Made by a program: the position numbers and the translations under genes. A stretch of 64,000 nt of DNA, from positions 1-64,000 of the forward strand of contig CAMVOK010000005.1 in NCBI GenBank assembly GCA_947169115.1, in the 5' to 3' direction. Within the stretch, counting starts at the first letter, position 1; every line of letters starts with the position of its first letter. Source of the DNA: an uncultured Prevotellaceae bacterium (GTDB lineage: Bacteria > Bacteroidota > Bacteroidia > Bacteroidales > Bacteroidaceae). Positions 63,937 to 64,000 of this stretch are shown piece after piece. Under the pieces are notes generated by a model, which ran no database searches, had not been told where the DNA came from, and saw only the letters and a list, made by a program, of their open reading frames with translations.

Positions 63937-64000
63937 TGAGAGTGTGGTAAAGCCCCCGTTTAACATCAGTATGACATATTTTGCTCCTGCCATTCGGTGG

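Overview
The window reads as chromosomal DNA of a Bacteroidales bacterium, most likely a Prevotella-type organism (inference). The evidence is as follows. Promoters have the Bacteroidetes form (about TTTGG, 19-20 bases, TAnnTTTG). The tmRNA encodes the tag (A)GENNYALAA. Several families are typical of the order: DUF3256, DUF4831, DUF5689, OB-like repeat lipoproteins, Wzi and a BY-kinase with a tyrosine-rich tail. Intergenic regions are full of degenerate 7-8 base repeats. I recognise about 46 protein genes, one tRNA and one tmRNA; no insertion sequence, CRISPR array, prophage or rRNA was seen.

Layout. 0.3-7.8 kb: two large secreted enzymes, a PL11-type rhamnogalacturonan lyase and an endonuclease I-type nuclease, each behind rearranged copies of the same promoter modules. 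7.8-14.1 kb: TruA, an EamA-type transporter, a DUF3256 protein, a HerA-like ATPase and a secreted BD-FAE-like esterase. 14.1-22.7 kb: a secreted nuclease lipoprotein, L31 type B, an OB-like repeat lipoprotein, a DUF5689 lipoprotein, a TonB-dependent receptor and a divergent endonuclease/exonuclease/phosphatase-family protein. Together these look like a nucleic-acid or nucleotide acquisition locus; this is the most interesting functional hypothesis here. 22.7-34.2 kb: housekeeping genes (class II aldolase, DUF805, tRNA-Thr, DUF4831, NnrD, Hpt, Adk, ObgE, PgeF, stand-alone AICAR transformylase, tmRNA).

34.5-55.6 kb is an exopolysaccharide/capsule locus. A plus-strand block encodes a sugar transferase, SLBB exporter, Wzz, Wzy, Wzx, TupA-like enzyme and three GT2 enzymes. 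It is followed by a GT2 on the minus strand, UDP-galactopyranose mutase, and a minus-strand block of WecA-like transferase, GT2, lipoprotein, Wzi and BY-kinase. A divergent WcaJ-type transferase closes it. 55.6-59.1 kb carries an unknown protein, a ZapB-like coiled coil, ZapA, a strong RNA hairpin, RNase Y and a small HAD phosphatase. 59.1-64 kb carries a 1268-residue modular secreted protein and a second Wza-like lipoprotein, which may open another polysaccharide locus beyond the window.

Two themes run across regions. First, four secreted proteins share a C-terminal sorting-like motif (YxLxGxR...GxYIxxGrK), suggesting a common export route. Second, the short repeats that fill intergenic spaces also occur inside genes, in frame: in the EamA transporter, the HerA-like ATPase, TruA, three signal peptides and two C-terminal tails.
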